This document shows, in pieces, positions 18,101 through 26,196 of a DNA stretch of 64,000 nt (the first letter of the stretch is position 1; each line of letters opens with the position of its first letter). Below the pieces are notes generated by a model. It was not told the origin of the DNA and made no database searches. It worked only from the letters and a program-made list of their open reading frames with translations. Origin of the DNA: Marinovum sp048263515 (GTDB taxonomy: Bacteria > Pseudomonadota > Alphaproteobacteria > Rhodobacterales > Rhodobacteraceae); contig NZ_JBLXEC010000021.1 in the NCBI RefSeq assembly GCF_048263515.1, forward strand, positions 17,999 to 81,998. The letters run 5' to 3'. The position numbers were made by a program, and so were the translations under genes.

Positions 18101-20167
18101 GGCTCGGTCGAGGTAGATACCCTGGCCACCGCCACGGTGAACACCGCTACCGTCGAGACGGATGGCGTGATCAACGCGGCTGAGCGCGCCGATGATGTCA
18201 CGGTTACGGGCACGGCGCAGCCGGGCTCTTCGGTCGATGTCACCATGGCGGGGACCACGCTCACCACCACGGCCGATGCCACCGGCGGCTGGAGCGTCAG
18301 CTTCGACGCCACCCAAGTGCCCGAGGGCGAGCTCAACGTGCCGGTGCATGTCACCGCCACCGATGCCGCCGGCAACAGCGCCTCGACCAGCGGTGCGGTG
18401 CAGGTCGACACCGAGGTCGACGCGCTCTCGCTCGACGCAGCGCCGGGGGGGGCCGACGCGGTGATCAACGCCGCCGAGGCTGCCCAGGGCATCGCGCTAT
18501 CGGGTGTGGTCGAGCCGGGCAGCACGCTGATCGTGACGCTGGGTACGGCAAGCCAGGTCGCCACCGTCGATGCGCTGGGCAACTGGACGGCGGATTTCAC
18601 CGCCGCCGCACTGCCTTCGGGCGAGGTCACGGTGCCGCTGTCGCTGACGGCCACCGATGCGGCCGGCAACACCCGGACCGAGACCCAGGACGTGCAGGTC
18701 GACACCGTCGCCGGTACGCTCACCCTCTCGGCCCTGCCGATCGAAGGCGATGACGTGGTCAACGCCGCCGAAGCCTCTGACGGTGTGGTGATCAACGGCA
18801 CCTCCGATCCGGGCGCCAGCGTCACCGTCACCTTGGCCGGTGTCAGCCATACCGCGCTGACCGACGTCAACGGCAACTGGACGACCACCTTCACCGGCGC
18901 CGAGGTCGCCCCCGGCACCTATGACGCCGAGATCACCGCGCGGATCACCGATCCGGCGGGCAACATGCTCGAGGTCAGCGACAGGGTGCAGATCGACACC
19001 GAGGTCGAGAACTTTGCCAACCTCACCGTCTCGGCCGGGGTCGACGATCTGATCAATGCCGAAGAGGCGGCACAGGGCGTGACCATCACCGGCACCACCG
19101 AGCCCGGTGCCACGGTCGAGGTCACCATCGACGGCGAAACCCGCAGCGCCACGGTGGATGCGGCCGGCAACTGGACGGCGGATTTCGAGGCCGGTTCGAT
19201 CGCCGGCGGCGAATACACCACCAACGTGCGCGTCGACAGCACCGATGCGGCGGGCAATGCCGCTACGCTGAGCGAACCGGTGCGCGTCGACACGCTGGTC
19301 AACAGCCTGGCCGTCACCGGAAACACCGCCGGCGCCGACGGGGTGCTCAGCCATTCCGAGCTGACCGGCAATGGCGGGCTCTCGCTCAATGGCGTGGTCG
19401 AGCCGGGATCGAGCGTCGTGGTCCGCTTCAACGGGGCCGACTATACCGCGACCGTGGGCGCCGCCGGCGCCTGGTCGGTGGCCATTCCGGCTGCCGCCGT
19501 GCCGCCCGGCGAATATGACGCCGGTGTGGTGGTCACCGCAACGGACGCCGCCGGCAACGGCCGCGAGACCAGCCAGACCATCTCTGTCGACACGCTCGCC
19601 CCCGCCGATCCGGTGGTAGAGAGCATCACCCAGGACATCACCGGCATCCGCGGCATCTCGACCGGGCTGACCGCCGAGGGGCAGGAGATCCTGGCGGTGG
19701 CCGAGGATGGCACGATCTCGGATGTCACCGCGATCTCGGTCGATGTGGCGCCGATCGGCGAGACCAACGTCTTCTTCTCGCAGAACGTGCCGGATGGGTC
19801 GGACCTGATCATCAGCACCGCCGACAGTGCCGGCAACACCGCCTCGACCTACCTCGTCCTCGATGACGAGGCGACGGGCACCGGTGTCACCCTCGACACG
19901 CCGGGGCTGGGGGCGCACAACATCGAGACGGTCGACCTGGAGTTCGCCGAAGAGGCGCATCTGACCCTGACCGAAGCCGACGTGCTGGCGCTGTCCTCGG
20001 CCAGCGACACGCTGGCGGTGCATGGCGATGCCGACGACCAGGTGACGCTGACCGGGGCGACCCGCGGGGGCACCGTGACCAACGCCAATGGCGACAGCTT
20101 CAACGAGTACCTGCTGGGCGAGGCCACCGTGCTGATCGACGACGACATCACCCAGGTGGTGATCTGA
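15167..20167 (+). CDS. BapA-like giant adhesin with Ig-like repeats
   Basis: This 1666-residue protein resembles BapA/Bap/LapF-type biofilm adhesins. Residues 1-135 form a BapA prefix-like beta domain (MNSIDYVVRTRAG, IILEGYF), followed by a hydrophobic glycine/alanine segment (about 145-172), a 20-unit hexapeptide spacer (about 188-307), then about twelve bacterial Ig-like units of 95-100 residues marked by V-I-N-A-x-E, VTLTGTAEPG, GxWSxDF and ATDAAGN. The C-terminus (SASDTLAVHGDADDQ to LIDDDITQVVI) has the acidic beta-rich look of an uncleaved type I secretion signal. There is no N-terminal signal peptide, as expected for ABC-exported adhesins. The adjacent secretion genes are partly destroyed, so surface delivery is doubtful unless another exporter serves it. 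Confidence 0.87.
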   Translation: MNSIDYVVRTRAGAIQRDVVDGQAEQSILQAGAGDEISLNLAQTDMRGYTRVDENLYIELADGRIIILEGYFSPTAAEEPRLFVSTDGVLHEVFFAEGDNGVLFAEYGRSAEWGKWTPDDALIHYERPEVASVETYADDNDVSMLGAGLLGGSSLFGLAGAAGAAVLGASLIGGDGEGDGSGGGDTVAGEDTTGGEDTTGGEETTGGEDTTGGEDTAGGEDTTGGEDTTGGEDTTRGEDTTGGEDTIGGEDTTGGEDTTGGEDTTGGEDTTGGEDTTGGEDTTGGEDTTAGEDTTAGEDTTAGEDTTDPVWIDPTVDGTPVVVAGDGAAESVTISGTGMPGCDVTVGIGGTEVTTEINEDGTWSTTFENATFPDDGTYTADVSVTDGVTTGTLTGPEVIIDLTGPAIDVTDGTAETGDLVNLASHANGVTVTGTGEAGAALTVAIGTVSHGTTVAADGSWSVDFTSDEIATGEYSADVTITSTDSYGNSSSLTQTLDVDTVPNAITINTAAVGGDGVVNGDEAAGDVVISGTATPGAALEVTVAGVIQAVTADSAGDWSFTLPAGSFAEGVYEAPIAAVSTDAAGNGSSTTGTISVDTENAVSVNDATVATDGVINAVEHAGGVEVTGTAEAGSSVDVEVDGTTHSTTAATDGTWTVIFDPSEVPTGEVTVPVHVEATDANGNSATADGTLQVDTVTSVTVDDAAIGGDGVVNATEHAAGVELTGTAEPGASVDVLVNGVTESAVTDAAGSWSVVFDPADVPTGEVTVPVSVTATDAAGNSATTTGSFAVDTVNGVTIDPGVEGDGVINAAEQADGVTLTGTAEPGASVAVELAGVSQTVTADATGAWSADFAAADVPTGEQTVTVSATSTDGAGNIATASDTLVIDTQTGVTLNDDTVETDGVINATERADGVTLTGTAEPGATVDVAMASVSHTATVDAAGNWAVDFTAAEVPEGEQSLPITVTATDAAGNTASTTGSVEVDTLATATVNTATVETDGVINAAERADDVTVTGTAQPGSSVDVTMAGTTLTTTADATGGWSVSFDATQVPEGELNVPVHVTATDAAGNSASTSGAVQVDTEVDALSLDAAPGGADAVINAAEAAQGIALSGVVEPGSTLIVTLGTASQVATVDALGNWTADFTAAALPSGEVTVPLSLTATDAAGNTRTETQDVQVDTVAGTLTLSALPIEGDDVVNAAEASDGVVINGTSDPGASVTVTLAGVSHTALTDVNGNWTTTFTGAEVAPGTYDAEITARITDPAGNMLEVSDRVQIDTEVENFANLTVSAGVDDLINAEEAAQGVTITGTTEPGATVEVTIDGETRSATVDAAGNWTADFEAGSIAGGEYTTNVRVDSTDAAGNAATLSEPVRVDTLVNSLAVTGNTAGADGVLSHSELTGNGGLSLNGVVEPGSSVVVRFNGADYTATVGAAGAWSVAIPAAAVPPGEYDAGVVVTATDAAGNGRETSQTISVDTLAPADPVVESITQDITGIRGISTGLTAEGQEILAVAEDGTISDVTAISVDVAPIGETNVFFSQNVPDGSDLIISTADSAGNTASTYLVLDDEATGTGVTLDTPGLGAHNIETVDLEFAEEAHLTLTEADVLALSSASDTLAVHGDADDQVTLTGATRGGTVTNANGDSFNEYLLGEATVLIDDDITQVVI
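15728..16087 (+). repeat. Twenty tandem 18-bp units encoding GGEDTT
   Basis: Exactly 20 in-frame 18-bp units encode the hexapeptide GGEDTT with variants AGEDTT (first and last three), GGEETT, GGEDTA, RGEDTT and GGEDTI. Many differ only in silent third positions. The array separates the adhesin head from its Ig-like stalk and is acidic and flexible. Such arrays change copy number by slipped-strand mispairing without breaking the frame, so length variation between strains is likely. Confidence 0.95.
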
Positions 20168-20250
20168 TCCAGAACCGACGGACGCCGCTGGCCGAAATTG
20201 CCGGCGGCGTTCGTCCAGCAAGACCAACAGGCGCGAAAGGCAGTGCGCGA

Positions 20251-20597
20251 ATGCGGCGGACCGACAACAGGGCAGGACAGGCAGGCGTTCTATTTCCGGT
20301 GATCCTGATGCTGGCCGGTTGTGCTGGTGGCGGCGCGGGCGATGGCGATGGCGGCATGGTCAGCCGGTTCCTGAGCGCCGACAGGCTCCCCGGCGTCGAG
20401 ACAGCCCCGAGCAAGGCCGAGGACACCGGACAGGCGGCGATGGCCCAGGGCGAGGCCTCTGAGATCATCGCCACGCTGCAGGCCCGCCGCTCGATCCTGA
20501 AACCCGGCTCGCCCTTTGGCGACGTGGCGCAGGCGGTCATGGCCTGGAAACCCTCTCTCAGCCCCTCGAACCGATGTCCCTTGACCTCGCCGCCTGA
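20251..20597 (+). pseudogene. Remnant of a TolC-like outer-membrane secretion lipoprotein gene
   Basis: The frame starts MRRTDNRAGQAG with a lipoprotein signal (LMLAGC, lipid-anchor cysteine near residue 24) and continues in a helical style (GQAAMAQGEASEIIATLQARRSI) resembling the N-terminus of type I secretion outer-membrane factors. At about 20540 the sense shifts to another frame, which reads LETLSQPLEPMSLDLAA and stops at 20597, like a genuine protein end. The simplest reading is a gene of about 1.3-1.5 kb with its middle deleted and the two ends joined out of frame. An uninterrupted but chimeric frame extends to 20793 and should not be annotated as a protein. Family assignment of so short a remnant is inferred from position between adhesin and fusion-protein genes. 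Confidence 0.6.
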
Positions 20598-20969
20598 GGA
20601 GCCGAACCTTCACAAGCCCAGAACGCTGCCAGGCAATTTCCACAGCTTTCGCGACACGACCATGGCGGTGCCGGCCTGTCGATCGGCCAGCGCCAGTCGA
20701 TCGGCTGGGCGCGGCTCTGGCTGCAGGACCCCAAGGTCTGCCTGCTGGACGAACCCACCGCGGCGCTGGATCAGACGCTGGAGAAGACCCTGATCTCGCG
20801 CCTTGACGGCTGGCTCGAGGGGCGCACGGCGGTGATCGCCACCCACCGGGTGCCGATCCTGTCGCTGGCGACGCGCACCATGGTCCTGCAGAACGGCCGG
20901 CTGGCGGTGGACGGGCCGCGTGACAAGGTGCTCGAACACCTGGCAACGGCGCGGGAGGGGCGGGGATGA
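20598..20969 (+). pseudogene. Remnant of a type I secretion ABC transporter (C-terminal ATPase end)
   Basis: Only the last part of the nucleotide-binding domain survives. The ABC signature LSIGQRQSIG, Walker B VCLLDEPTAALDQ and the H-loop ATHRVPI are in the frame ending with TGA at 20969. Just upstream, the matching sequence TLPGNFHSFRDTTM lies in a different frame; adding one base near 20664 would join the two (DTTM-GGAGLSIG). The membrane domain, Walker A and about 1.6 kb of gene are missing. The last codons overlap the fusion-protein start (ATGA), the usual operon layout, so this is the relic of a LapB-like exporter that served the adjacent adhesin. It cannot be functional. Confidence 0.8.
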
Positions 20970-22153
20970 GCCTGCAGGCGACACAGCTTTCGGGGCAGAT
21001 GAACGCGCGGCTGCGCGGGCCCTCGTGGACGATCTGGCTGACGGCGATCACCCTCTGGGCCTTCATCCTCTGGTCGGCCTTTGCCTGGCTTGACGAGATC
21101 GTCAAGGCCGACGGCGCCTTCATCTCGTCGTCGCGGCCGCAGATCATCCAGAACCTCGAAGGCGGCATCCTGGCCGAGCTGATGGTCAAGGAGGGCGATG
21201 TGGTGATGCAGGGCGACATGCTGGCGCGGCTGCACACCACGCAGTTCCAGACCTCGGTCGACGACCTGCAGGACCAGATCGCGGCGCTGGAGATCCGCCG
21301 CACGCGGCTCGAGGCGGAACTGGCCGGGGCCGACGATTTCAATGTGCCGCTGGCGCTCTCGGCGCGGCTGCCCGAGATGGTGGCCTCGGAGCGGGCGCTG
21401 CTGGTGGCGCGGCAGAGCGACTATCAGAGCCGCAAGCAGGGCGCGGGCCAGGTGATGGACCAGGCCGCCAGCGAGCTGCGGCTGATGGAGAACATGCTGG
21501 CCAAGGAGGTGGTGGCGCTGATCGAGGTGACCCGCGCCCGCAAGGCCCATGCCGACGCCAAGAACCGCTATGACGAGGTGGTGACCCAGACCGAACTGGA
21601 ACGCGCCGAGGCCTATTCCGAGACGCTGAAGGAGCTGGCGACGCTGAAGCAGAACCTGAAGTCCGCGCTCGACCAGCTGAACCGCACGATACTGCGCTCG
21701 CCAATGCATGGCGTGGTCAACAACCTCAACGTGACGACAATCGGCGGGGTGGTGCGCCCCGGCGAGGAGATCCTGCAGATCATCCCGATGGACGAGGAGC
21801 TGTTCGTCGAGGCGCAGGTGCGCCCCGAGGACATCGCCAACATCCGCCGCGGCCAGGAGGCGACGATCAAGCTCTCGGCCTATGACTACACCATCTACGG
21901 CACCTTGAAGGGGCGGGTGGATTTCATCTCGGCCGACACTTTCAAGGATGACCGGGTGCGCGAGGCGGAGCAGGACCCGCATTACAAGGTGACCCTGCGG
22001 GTCGACATGGGGGCGCTGACCGACCGCCAGGCGCAGATCGAGATCCGGCCGGGCATGCAGGCCCAGGTCGAGCTGCACACCGGGCAGCGCACGGTGCTGC
22101 AATACCTGATGAAGCCGCTCTACAAGAGTCGCGAGGCGCTGCGGGAAGGGTGA
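20966..22153 (+). CDS. Type I secretion membrane fusion protein (HlyD/LapC family)
   Basis: This 395-residue periplasmic adaptor links an inner-membrane ABC exporter to a TolC-like outer channel. It has a single N-terminal membrane helix (about residues 18-38, WTIWLTAITLWAFILWSAFAW in part), a lipoyl-like half motif (IIQNLEGGILAELMVKEGDVV), a long coiled coil (about 100-245) and the closing half (ILRSPMHGVVNNLNVTTIGGVVRPG), then a beta-barrel domain. Length and order match the HlyD family. It appears intact although both partner genes upstream are remnants. It starts in an ATGA overlap with the ABC relic; translation may now be poorly coupled because upstream frames are broken. Confidence 0.92.
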   Translation: MSLQATQLSGQMNARLRGPSWTIWLTAITLWAFILWSAFAWLDEIVKADGAFISSSRPQIIQNLEGGILAELMVKEGDVVMQGDMLARLHTTQFQTSVDDLQDQIAALEIRRTRLEAELAGADDFNVPLALSARLPEMVASERALLVARQSDYQSRKQGAGQVMDQAASELRLMENMLAKEVVALIEVTRARKAHADAKNRYDEVVTQTELERAEAYSETLKELATLKQNLKSALDQLNRTILRSPMHGVVNNLNVTTIGGVVRPGEEILQIIPMDEELFVEAQVRPEDIANIRRGQEATIKLSAYDYTIYGTLKGRVDFISADTFKDDRVREAEQDPHYKVTLRVDMGALTDRQAQIEIRPGMQAQVELHTGQRTVLQYLMKPLYKSREALREG

Positions 22154-22330
22154 GGGTTCCGGATTGAGCGCCCTGCGGGCGCGCTGGTTCTTGGGACCTT
22201 GGGCGGGCGTGAGCCCGGTCTGTCGACGGTGGTCTGTTTGGCGGGTGGCGTGTGGCGTATTTGGGAAAGAGAAGAACGGGGGAAGGGGCGCTTTGGAGCG
22301 GCGGGCCGGTATTTGTCGCAGAGTGCGGGG

Positions 22331-22774
22331 TCAGGCCTCGGTGTCGAGCCAGATGGTGACGGGGCCGTCGTTGGTCAGGCTGACCTGCATGTTGGCGCCG
22401 AAGCGGCCGGTTTTTGTCTTGATGCCCTGGCTGCGCAGCGCCGTGGCGAAGGCCTCGTAGAGCGCCTCGCCGGTTTCGGGGGCGGCGGCAGGGGAGAAGC
22501 CGGGGCGGTTGCCGCGGCGGGTGTCGGCGGCCAGGGTGAACTGGCTGACCACCAAGGCCTGGCCGCCGATGTCGGTGACGGCACGGTTCATCTTGCCGGC
22601 GTCGTCGGTGAAGATGCGCAGGCGGGCGGTCCTGGCGGCGAGTTTTTCCGCTTCGGCCGCTGTGTCGCCCTGCATGGCGCAGACCAGGATCATCAGACCG
22701 GGGCCGCATTGGCCGATGACCTCGCCATCGACCGCGACGCTTGCCTCGGTCACCCGTTGCAGCAGTGCCCTCAC
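22331..22774 (-). CDS. dtd: D-aminoacyl-tRNA deacylase
   Basis: This 147-residue enzyme hydrolyses D-aminoacyl-tRNAs (and glycyl-tRNA-Ala) in translation quality control. The family signatures are present: the N-terminal MRALLQRVTEASV, the SQFTLAADTRRGNRPGF segment and the C-terminal GANMQVSLTNDGPVT, which contains the Gly-cisPro-like NDGPVT motif. The start is a GTG at 22774 within a GTGA overlap with the fructokinase stop, so the two genes are translationally coupled. Length and motif positions are typical. About 175 bases downstream of it, up to the hlyD-family gene, hold nothing recognisable. Confidence 0.96.
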   Translation of the reverse strand: MRALLQRVTEASVAVDGEVIGQCGPGLMILVCAMQGDTAAEAEKLAARTARLRIFTDDAGKMNRAVTDIGGQALVVSQFTLAADTRRGNRPGFSPAAAPETGEALYEAFATALRSQGIKTKTGRFGANMQVSLTNDGPVTIWLDTEA

Positions 22775-23682
22775 GCCAGTTCGTGGGCCCAGGGCGGGTT
22801 GGCACCGGCGCGGCTGACGGTGACGGCGGCGGCGCGCATGCCGAGCTCGATCGCCGGGCGGAGATCCTCCAGCGAGGCCTGTTTGAAGGCCGCCTTGTCG
22901 ATCAGGCCGGCGCGGTGCAGACCGGCGAGCATGCCGGCGTTGAAGGTGTCGCCGGCGCCGACGGTATCGACCACTTCGACCTTGGTGGTGGGCAGGTCGA
23001 GCCTGCCTTCGGCGCTTTGTGCCAGAACGCCTTCGCCGCCGCGGGTCATCAGCACCACACGCACGCCCTTGTCGATCAGCGCCTGCGGATCGGTGCCGCC
23101 GGTCAGCCAGTCGAGATCCTCGTCGGAGACCTTGACCACATCGGCCACCGCCAGCATCCGGTCGAGCCGGGCACGGTAGCTGGCCTCGTCGCGGATGAAG
23201 CTGGGGCGGATGTTGGGATCGATCATGATCAGGCGATCGGCGGCCTCGCGGGTGGCCAGCGCCGCATAGGTGTCGCCGCAGGGCTCGACCGGCAGGCTGA
23301 TGCCGCCGAAGAACAGCGCCTTGACTGCGGCCGGCACCTCGGGGAGATCGCTTTGCGCCAGCATGCGGCCGGCGGTGTTCTCGTCGTAGAAGGCATAGGT
23401 GGCATGACCGTCCTTGAGCGTGACGAAGGCCAGGGTGGTCGGCCGGTCGCTGCGCGGGGCCAGCGAGGTGTCGACGCGCGACGCCACCAGATCGGCCTCG
23501 AGCAGCTGGCCGAACATGTCGGAGCTGAGCCCACCGAAATAGCCCGCCGGCGCCTCGAGACGGCCAAGCGCGATCGCCGTGTTGTAGACCGCACCCCCGG
23601 TATGGGGGGCGAAGGCCGGCTCATCCAGGGTGGATGTGCGCGGCAGCATGTCGATCAGCGATTCTCCGCAGCAGAGGATCAT
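22771..23682 (-). CDS. PfkB-family carbohydrate kinase (probable fructokinase)
   Basis: This 303-residue sugar kinase phosphorylates a free sugar, most likely fructose, with ATP. The N-terminus ILCCGESLIDMLP and GGAVYNTAIALGRL is the PfkB signature 1 region, and VDTVGAGDTFNAGMLAGL near residue 250 carries the anion hole and catalytic aspartate. It starts behind an AGGAAGAG box and its stop overlaps dtd by four bases. Fructokinase would be useful with the amylosucrase at 43.1-45.0 kb, which releases fructose from sucrose, but the two genes are 20 kb apart. Sugar specificity cannot be fixed from sequence alone. Confidence 0.85.
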   Translation of the reverse strand: MILCCGESLIDMLPRTSTLDEPAFAPHTGGAVYNTAIALGRLEAPAGYFGGLSSDMFGQLLEADLVASRVDTSLAPRSDRPTTLAFVTLKDGHATYAFYDENTAGRMLAQSDLPEVPAAVKALFFGGISLPVEPCGDTYAALATREAADRLIMIDPNIRPSFIRDEASYRARLDRMLAVADVVKVSDEDLDWLTGGTDPQALIDKGVRVVLMTRGGEGVLAQSAEGRLDLPTTKVEVVDTVGAGDTFNAGMLAGLHRAGLIDKAAFKQASLEDLRPAIELGMRAAAVTVSRAGANPPWAHELA

Positions 23683-23816
23683 GGGGCTCTTCCTGTCTCA
23701 AGGGGATGTCATGTTGGCGCTAACTGTGACGTATTCGGGCTCTTTCCGCAAGTCTTGGGCGATCTCGGAGTTTGGGACGTGATGCCGCAACCCGAGGGCC
23801 GCGGGGTGGTGCCCGC

Positions 23817-24941
23817 CTATTGTTGCGTGACCGCCCAGAGATAGCCAAGCCCCCCGGCGACGATCAGCCCGAGAATGACGGCAATCGCGATCTTGATCGC
23901 CGACCAGGGGCGTTCGCCCTGCACCCGTCCTGTGCGGCCGTTGACCACGAAGCGGTAGCTCTTGCCGCGGTACTTGTAGGCGGCGAGCCAGACCGGCAGC
24001 AGGATGTGCTTGAAGGTGATGTCGTCGACCTGGGTCGCGATGTCGGTGATGCGCTGGCGGTCGCCGCCGATGTCGAACTTGACGTCGCGCTGGATCATCC
24101 GGTCCATCTGCGCGCGGGCCTCGACAAAGCCTTCGGCCAGCTCGACGGTGTAGCCCTCGGCGCGGAACCCGGCGAGGAACTCCGGCCGGTAGGGTTCCAG
24201 CGCGGCAAGGTCCCAGGGCTCCAGCCCGTCGGTATAGCGCTTGGGCAGCGAGCGCGAGGCCAGCACCAGAACATCGTCGAAGAACCGCGCCACCCGCCCC
24301 GAGACCGAGCGCCAGCGCACCTTCTGCACCCGCTGGGTCACACGCTTGCCGTTGCGGGTGACGGTGCGGTTTTCGTAGTAGACGGTGCCACGCTGGCCGC
24401 GATAGCTCGATTTCGTGTCGGCGTCGAAGGTCCAGTAGGGGACATAGATGCCGTCCATCTTGCGGCCTTTGCGGGCATAGTCCTGCAGACCGTTGGGCGC
24501 GAACCAGAGCTTGCCCAGCCAGTCGGTCATCGCCTTGTGGGCATCGCGTTCCTGCAGGGCAAAGGGCAGGAGGCCGCGGGGCTTGATATGGCGGTGAGTT
24601 CCAGTGTCGATCACCACGGGGGTGGCGCAGAACGGGCATTCGCGGGAATGCACCTCGGCGTCGAACTCGACCTGGGCACCGCAATTGGGGCATTTCGAGA
24701 CGCGGGTCTCTTCGATCTCTTCCTGCGGCAGTTGCTGCGCCAGGGCTGCCTCGAAGTCCAGTTCCTTGAGCGCCGCGCCGGCCCAGGGACCGGTGGCGAT
24801 CTCGGCGGTATTGCCGCAGAAATCGCACTTCAGATCGCCGGTTCCCGGGTCAAAGCGCATGTCGGCGCCGCATTCATCGCAGGGAAAGCGGTGTTCGTTC
24901 TCTGGCGCGGGGGCCGGTGGCGGTGAGAGCGTGTCGGTCAT
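23817..24941 (-). CDS. Zinc-ribbon membrane-tethered protein of the Ter-type cluster
   Basis: This 374-residue protein carries two zinc ribbons: C21xxC24 with C39xxC42, and C84xxC87 with C102xxC105. A middle domain (about 130-345) with repeated aromatic beta-strands (YVPYWTFDAD, YRGQRG) follows, and a single membrane helix ends the protein (about 350-370). Similar proteins are often named primosomal protein N'-like or TFIIB-type zinc-ribbon proteins in databases, but there is no helicase here. It is the last gene of a same-strand cluster with SPFH, TelA and XpaC-like genes, separated from the SPFH gene by a dispersed repeat. The helix placement suggests a membrane-associated scaffold; its real function is unknown. 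Confidence 0.75.
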   Translation of the reverse strand: MTDTLSPPPAPAPENEHRFPCDECGADMRFDPGTGDLKCDFCGNTAEIATGPWAGAALKELDFEAALAQQLPQEEIEETRVSKCPNCGAQVEFDAEVHSRECPFCATPVVIDTGTHRHIKPRGLLPFALQERDAHKAMTDWLGKLWFAPNGLQDYARKGRKMDGIYVPYWTFDADTKSSYRGQRGTVYYENRTVTRNGKRVTQRVQKVRWRSVSGRVARFFDDVLVLASRSLPKRYTDGLEPWDLAALEPYRPEFLAGFRAEGYTVELAEGFVEARAQMDRMIQRDVKFDIGGDRQRITDIATQVDDITFKHILLPVWLAAYKYRGKSYRFVVNGRTGRVQGERPWSAIKIAIAVILGLIVAGGLGYLWAVTQQ

Positions 24942-24960
24942 GGGGCGCCTTTTGAGGGCT

Positions 24961-25032
24961 TTGGGGTGGGGGGCTCTGCCCCCCGGACTGCGTCCTCCCC
25001 CCGCGGTATTTTCGAACAGAAGAAGGACCGGG
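24961..25032 (+). repeat. Dispersed intergenic repeat, copy 1
   Basis: GGGGGGCTCTGCCCCCC, then a C-rich arm, GGTATTTTCGAACAGAAGAAGG. The G/C hairpin and the TATTT...GAACAGAAGAAG tail recur at 41184-41257 and, inverted, at 53567-53632. All copies sit just outside coding sequence. Here it separates the SPFH and zinc-ribbon genes and could end transcription between them. Confidence 0.75.
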
Positions 25033-25040
25033 GAGGACGG

Positions 25041-26159
25041 CTACATGCCGGGCGGTGGCGGTGGCAGGATGGTGAAGAGCTGCGCGAGTTCCTGCACGTC
25101 CTCGGCGCGTTTCCAGCCGTCCTGACCGGCGGTCCAGACATAAGTCTCGCGGGTGATCTCGCCGTCCTGCGCCATGCGTCCGAGGCGCGCCTTGGAGAAC
25201 GGGCCCTTGGTCTCGCCGCCCTCGGCGATGTGCCAGACGTGTTCCACCGGCGGCGGCGGGGGCGGGGCGGTGCGAGAGGCGGCAGGTTGCTGGCCCCAGG
25301 AGCCCTGGCTGCCGGCCATCTGCTGCGCCATGGCCATGCCCATTCCCATGCCGAGACCGGCGCCCATGCCGCCACCGCCATTGGGGTTGGCGGCCGCGCG
25401 GGTCATCGCCTCGGCGGCGGAATACTGGGTGAACTTGCCCAGATCACCGGCCAGCCCCATCGAGGTGCGCTTGTCCAGCGCCTCTTCAACGGCGGGGGGC
25501 AGCGAGATGTTCTCGATATAGAACTCGGGGATTTCAAGGCCGTAGCCGGCGACGATCTGGCTGATCTCGGCGGCGATCATCCGGCCGAGGTCGGCGGTGT
25601 TGGCCGCCATGTCGAGCACCGGAATGCCGGAGCCGGCGATCACCCGGGCGACCTCTTGCACGATGATGTTGCGGATCTGGTAGGAGATCTCGTCCATGGT
25701 GAATTCGCCGTCGGTGCCGACGATTTCGGTCATGAAGAGCGCCGGGTCCTTCACCCGCACGGTATAGGTGCCATAGGCCCGGATGCGCGTCGGCCCGAAC
25801 TCGGGGTCGCGCAGCATGATCGGGTTCTTGGTGCCCCACTTCAGATCGGTGAAGCGGGTGGTGTTGACGAAGTAGATCTCGGACTTGAACGGCGACTTGA
25901 AACCGTGGTCCCAGCGCTGCAGCGTCGTCATGATCGGCATGTTGTTGGTCTCGAGCATGTAGAGACCGGGGGTGAAGACATCCGCCAGCTGCCCCTCGTG
26001 CACGAAGACCGCCGCCTGGCCTTCGCGGACCGTCAGCTTGGCGCCGTACTTGATGGCGTGGCCGTGACGCTCGAAACGCCAGACCATGGTGTCACGGGTG
26101 TCGTCGGTCCAGTGAATGACATCGATGAATTCACCGGTCAGGAAATCGAAAATGCCCAT
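25041..26159 (-). CDS. SPFH domain protein with C-terminal GYF_2 domain
   Basis: This 372-residue protein has an SPFH (stomatin/prohibitin-like, YdjI-type) domain at about residues 20-260, starting MGIFDFLTGEFIDVIHWTDD, then a glycine/methionine-rich linker (about 275-310), and a GYF_2 domain at about 315-370 (VWHIAEGGETKGPFS, TYVWTAGQDGWKRAEDV). SPFH proteins form membrane-associated oligomers; GYF-like modules usually bind proline-rich peptides. The ATG at 26159 follows a GGGAG box; the upstream in-frame extension is unlike protein. It lies between the DUF2927 lipoprotein and zinc-ribbon genes in a Ter-related stress cluster, so it probably organises a membrane platform there. That role is inferred. 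Confidence 0.85.
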   Translation of the reverse strand: MGIFDFLTGEFIDVIHWTDDTRDTMVWRFERHGHAIKYGAKLTVREGQAAVFVHEGQLADVFTPGLYMLETNNMPIMTTLQRWDHGFKSPFKSEIYFVNTTRFTDLKWGTKNPIMLRDPEFGPTRIRAYGTYTVRVKDPALFMTEIVGTDGEFTMDEISYQIRNIIVQEVARVIAGSGIPVLDMAANTADLGRMIAAEISQIVAGYGLEIPEFYIENISLPPAVEEALDKRTSMGLAGDLGKFTQYSAAEAMTRAAANPNGGGGMGAGLGMGMGMAMAQQMAGSQGSWGQQPAASRTAPPPPPPVEHVWHIAEGGETKGPFSKARLGRMAQDGEITRETYVWTAGQDGWKRAEDVQELAQLFTILPPPPPGM

Positions 26160-26196
26160 CGGGTGGTCTCCCTTGGTTCGGCGCGGCGTTGCGCGG

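Noticed and set aside
20251..20793. 180-residue intact protein
   Set aside because: Only the first 95 residues look like a protein; the rest is a chimera of frames from an outer-membrane gene end and an ABC gene.
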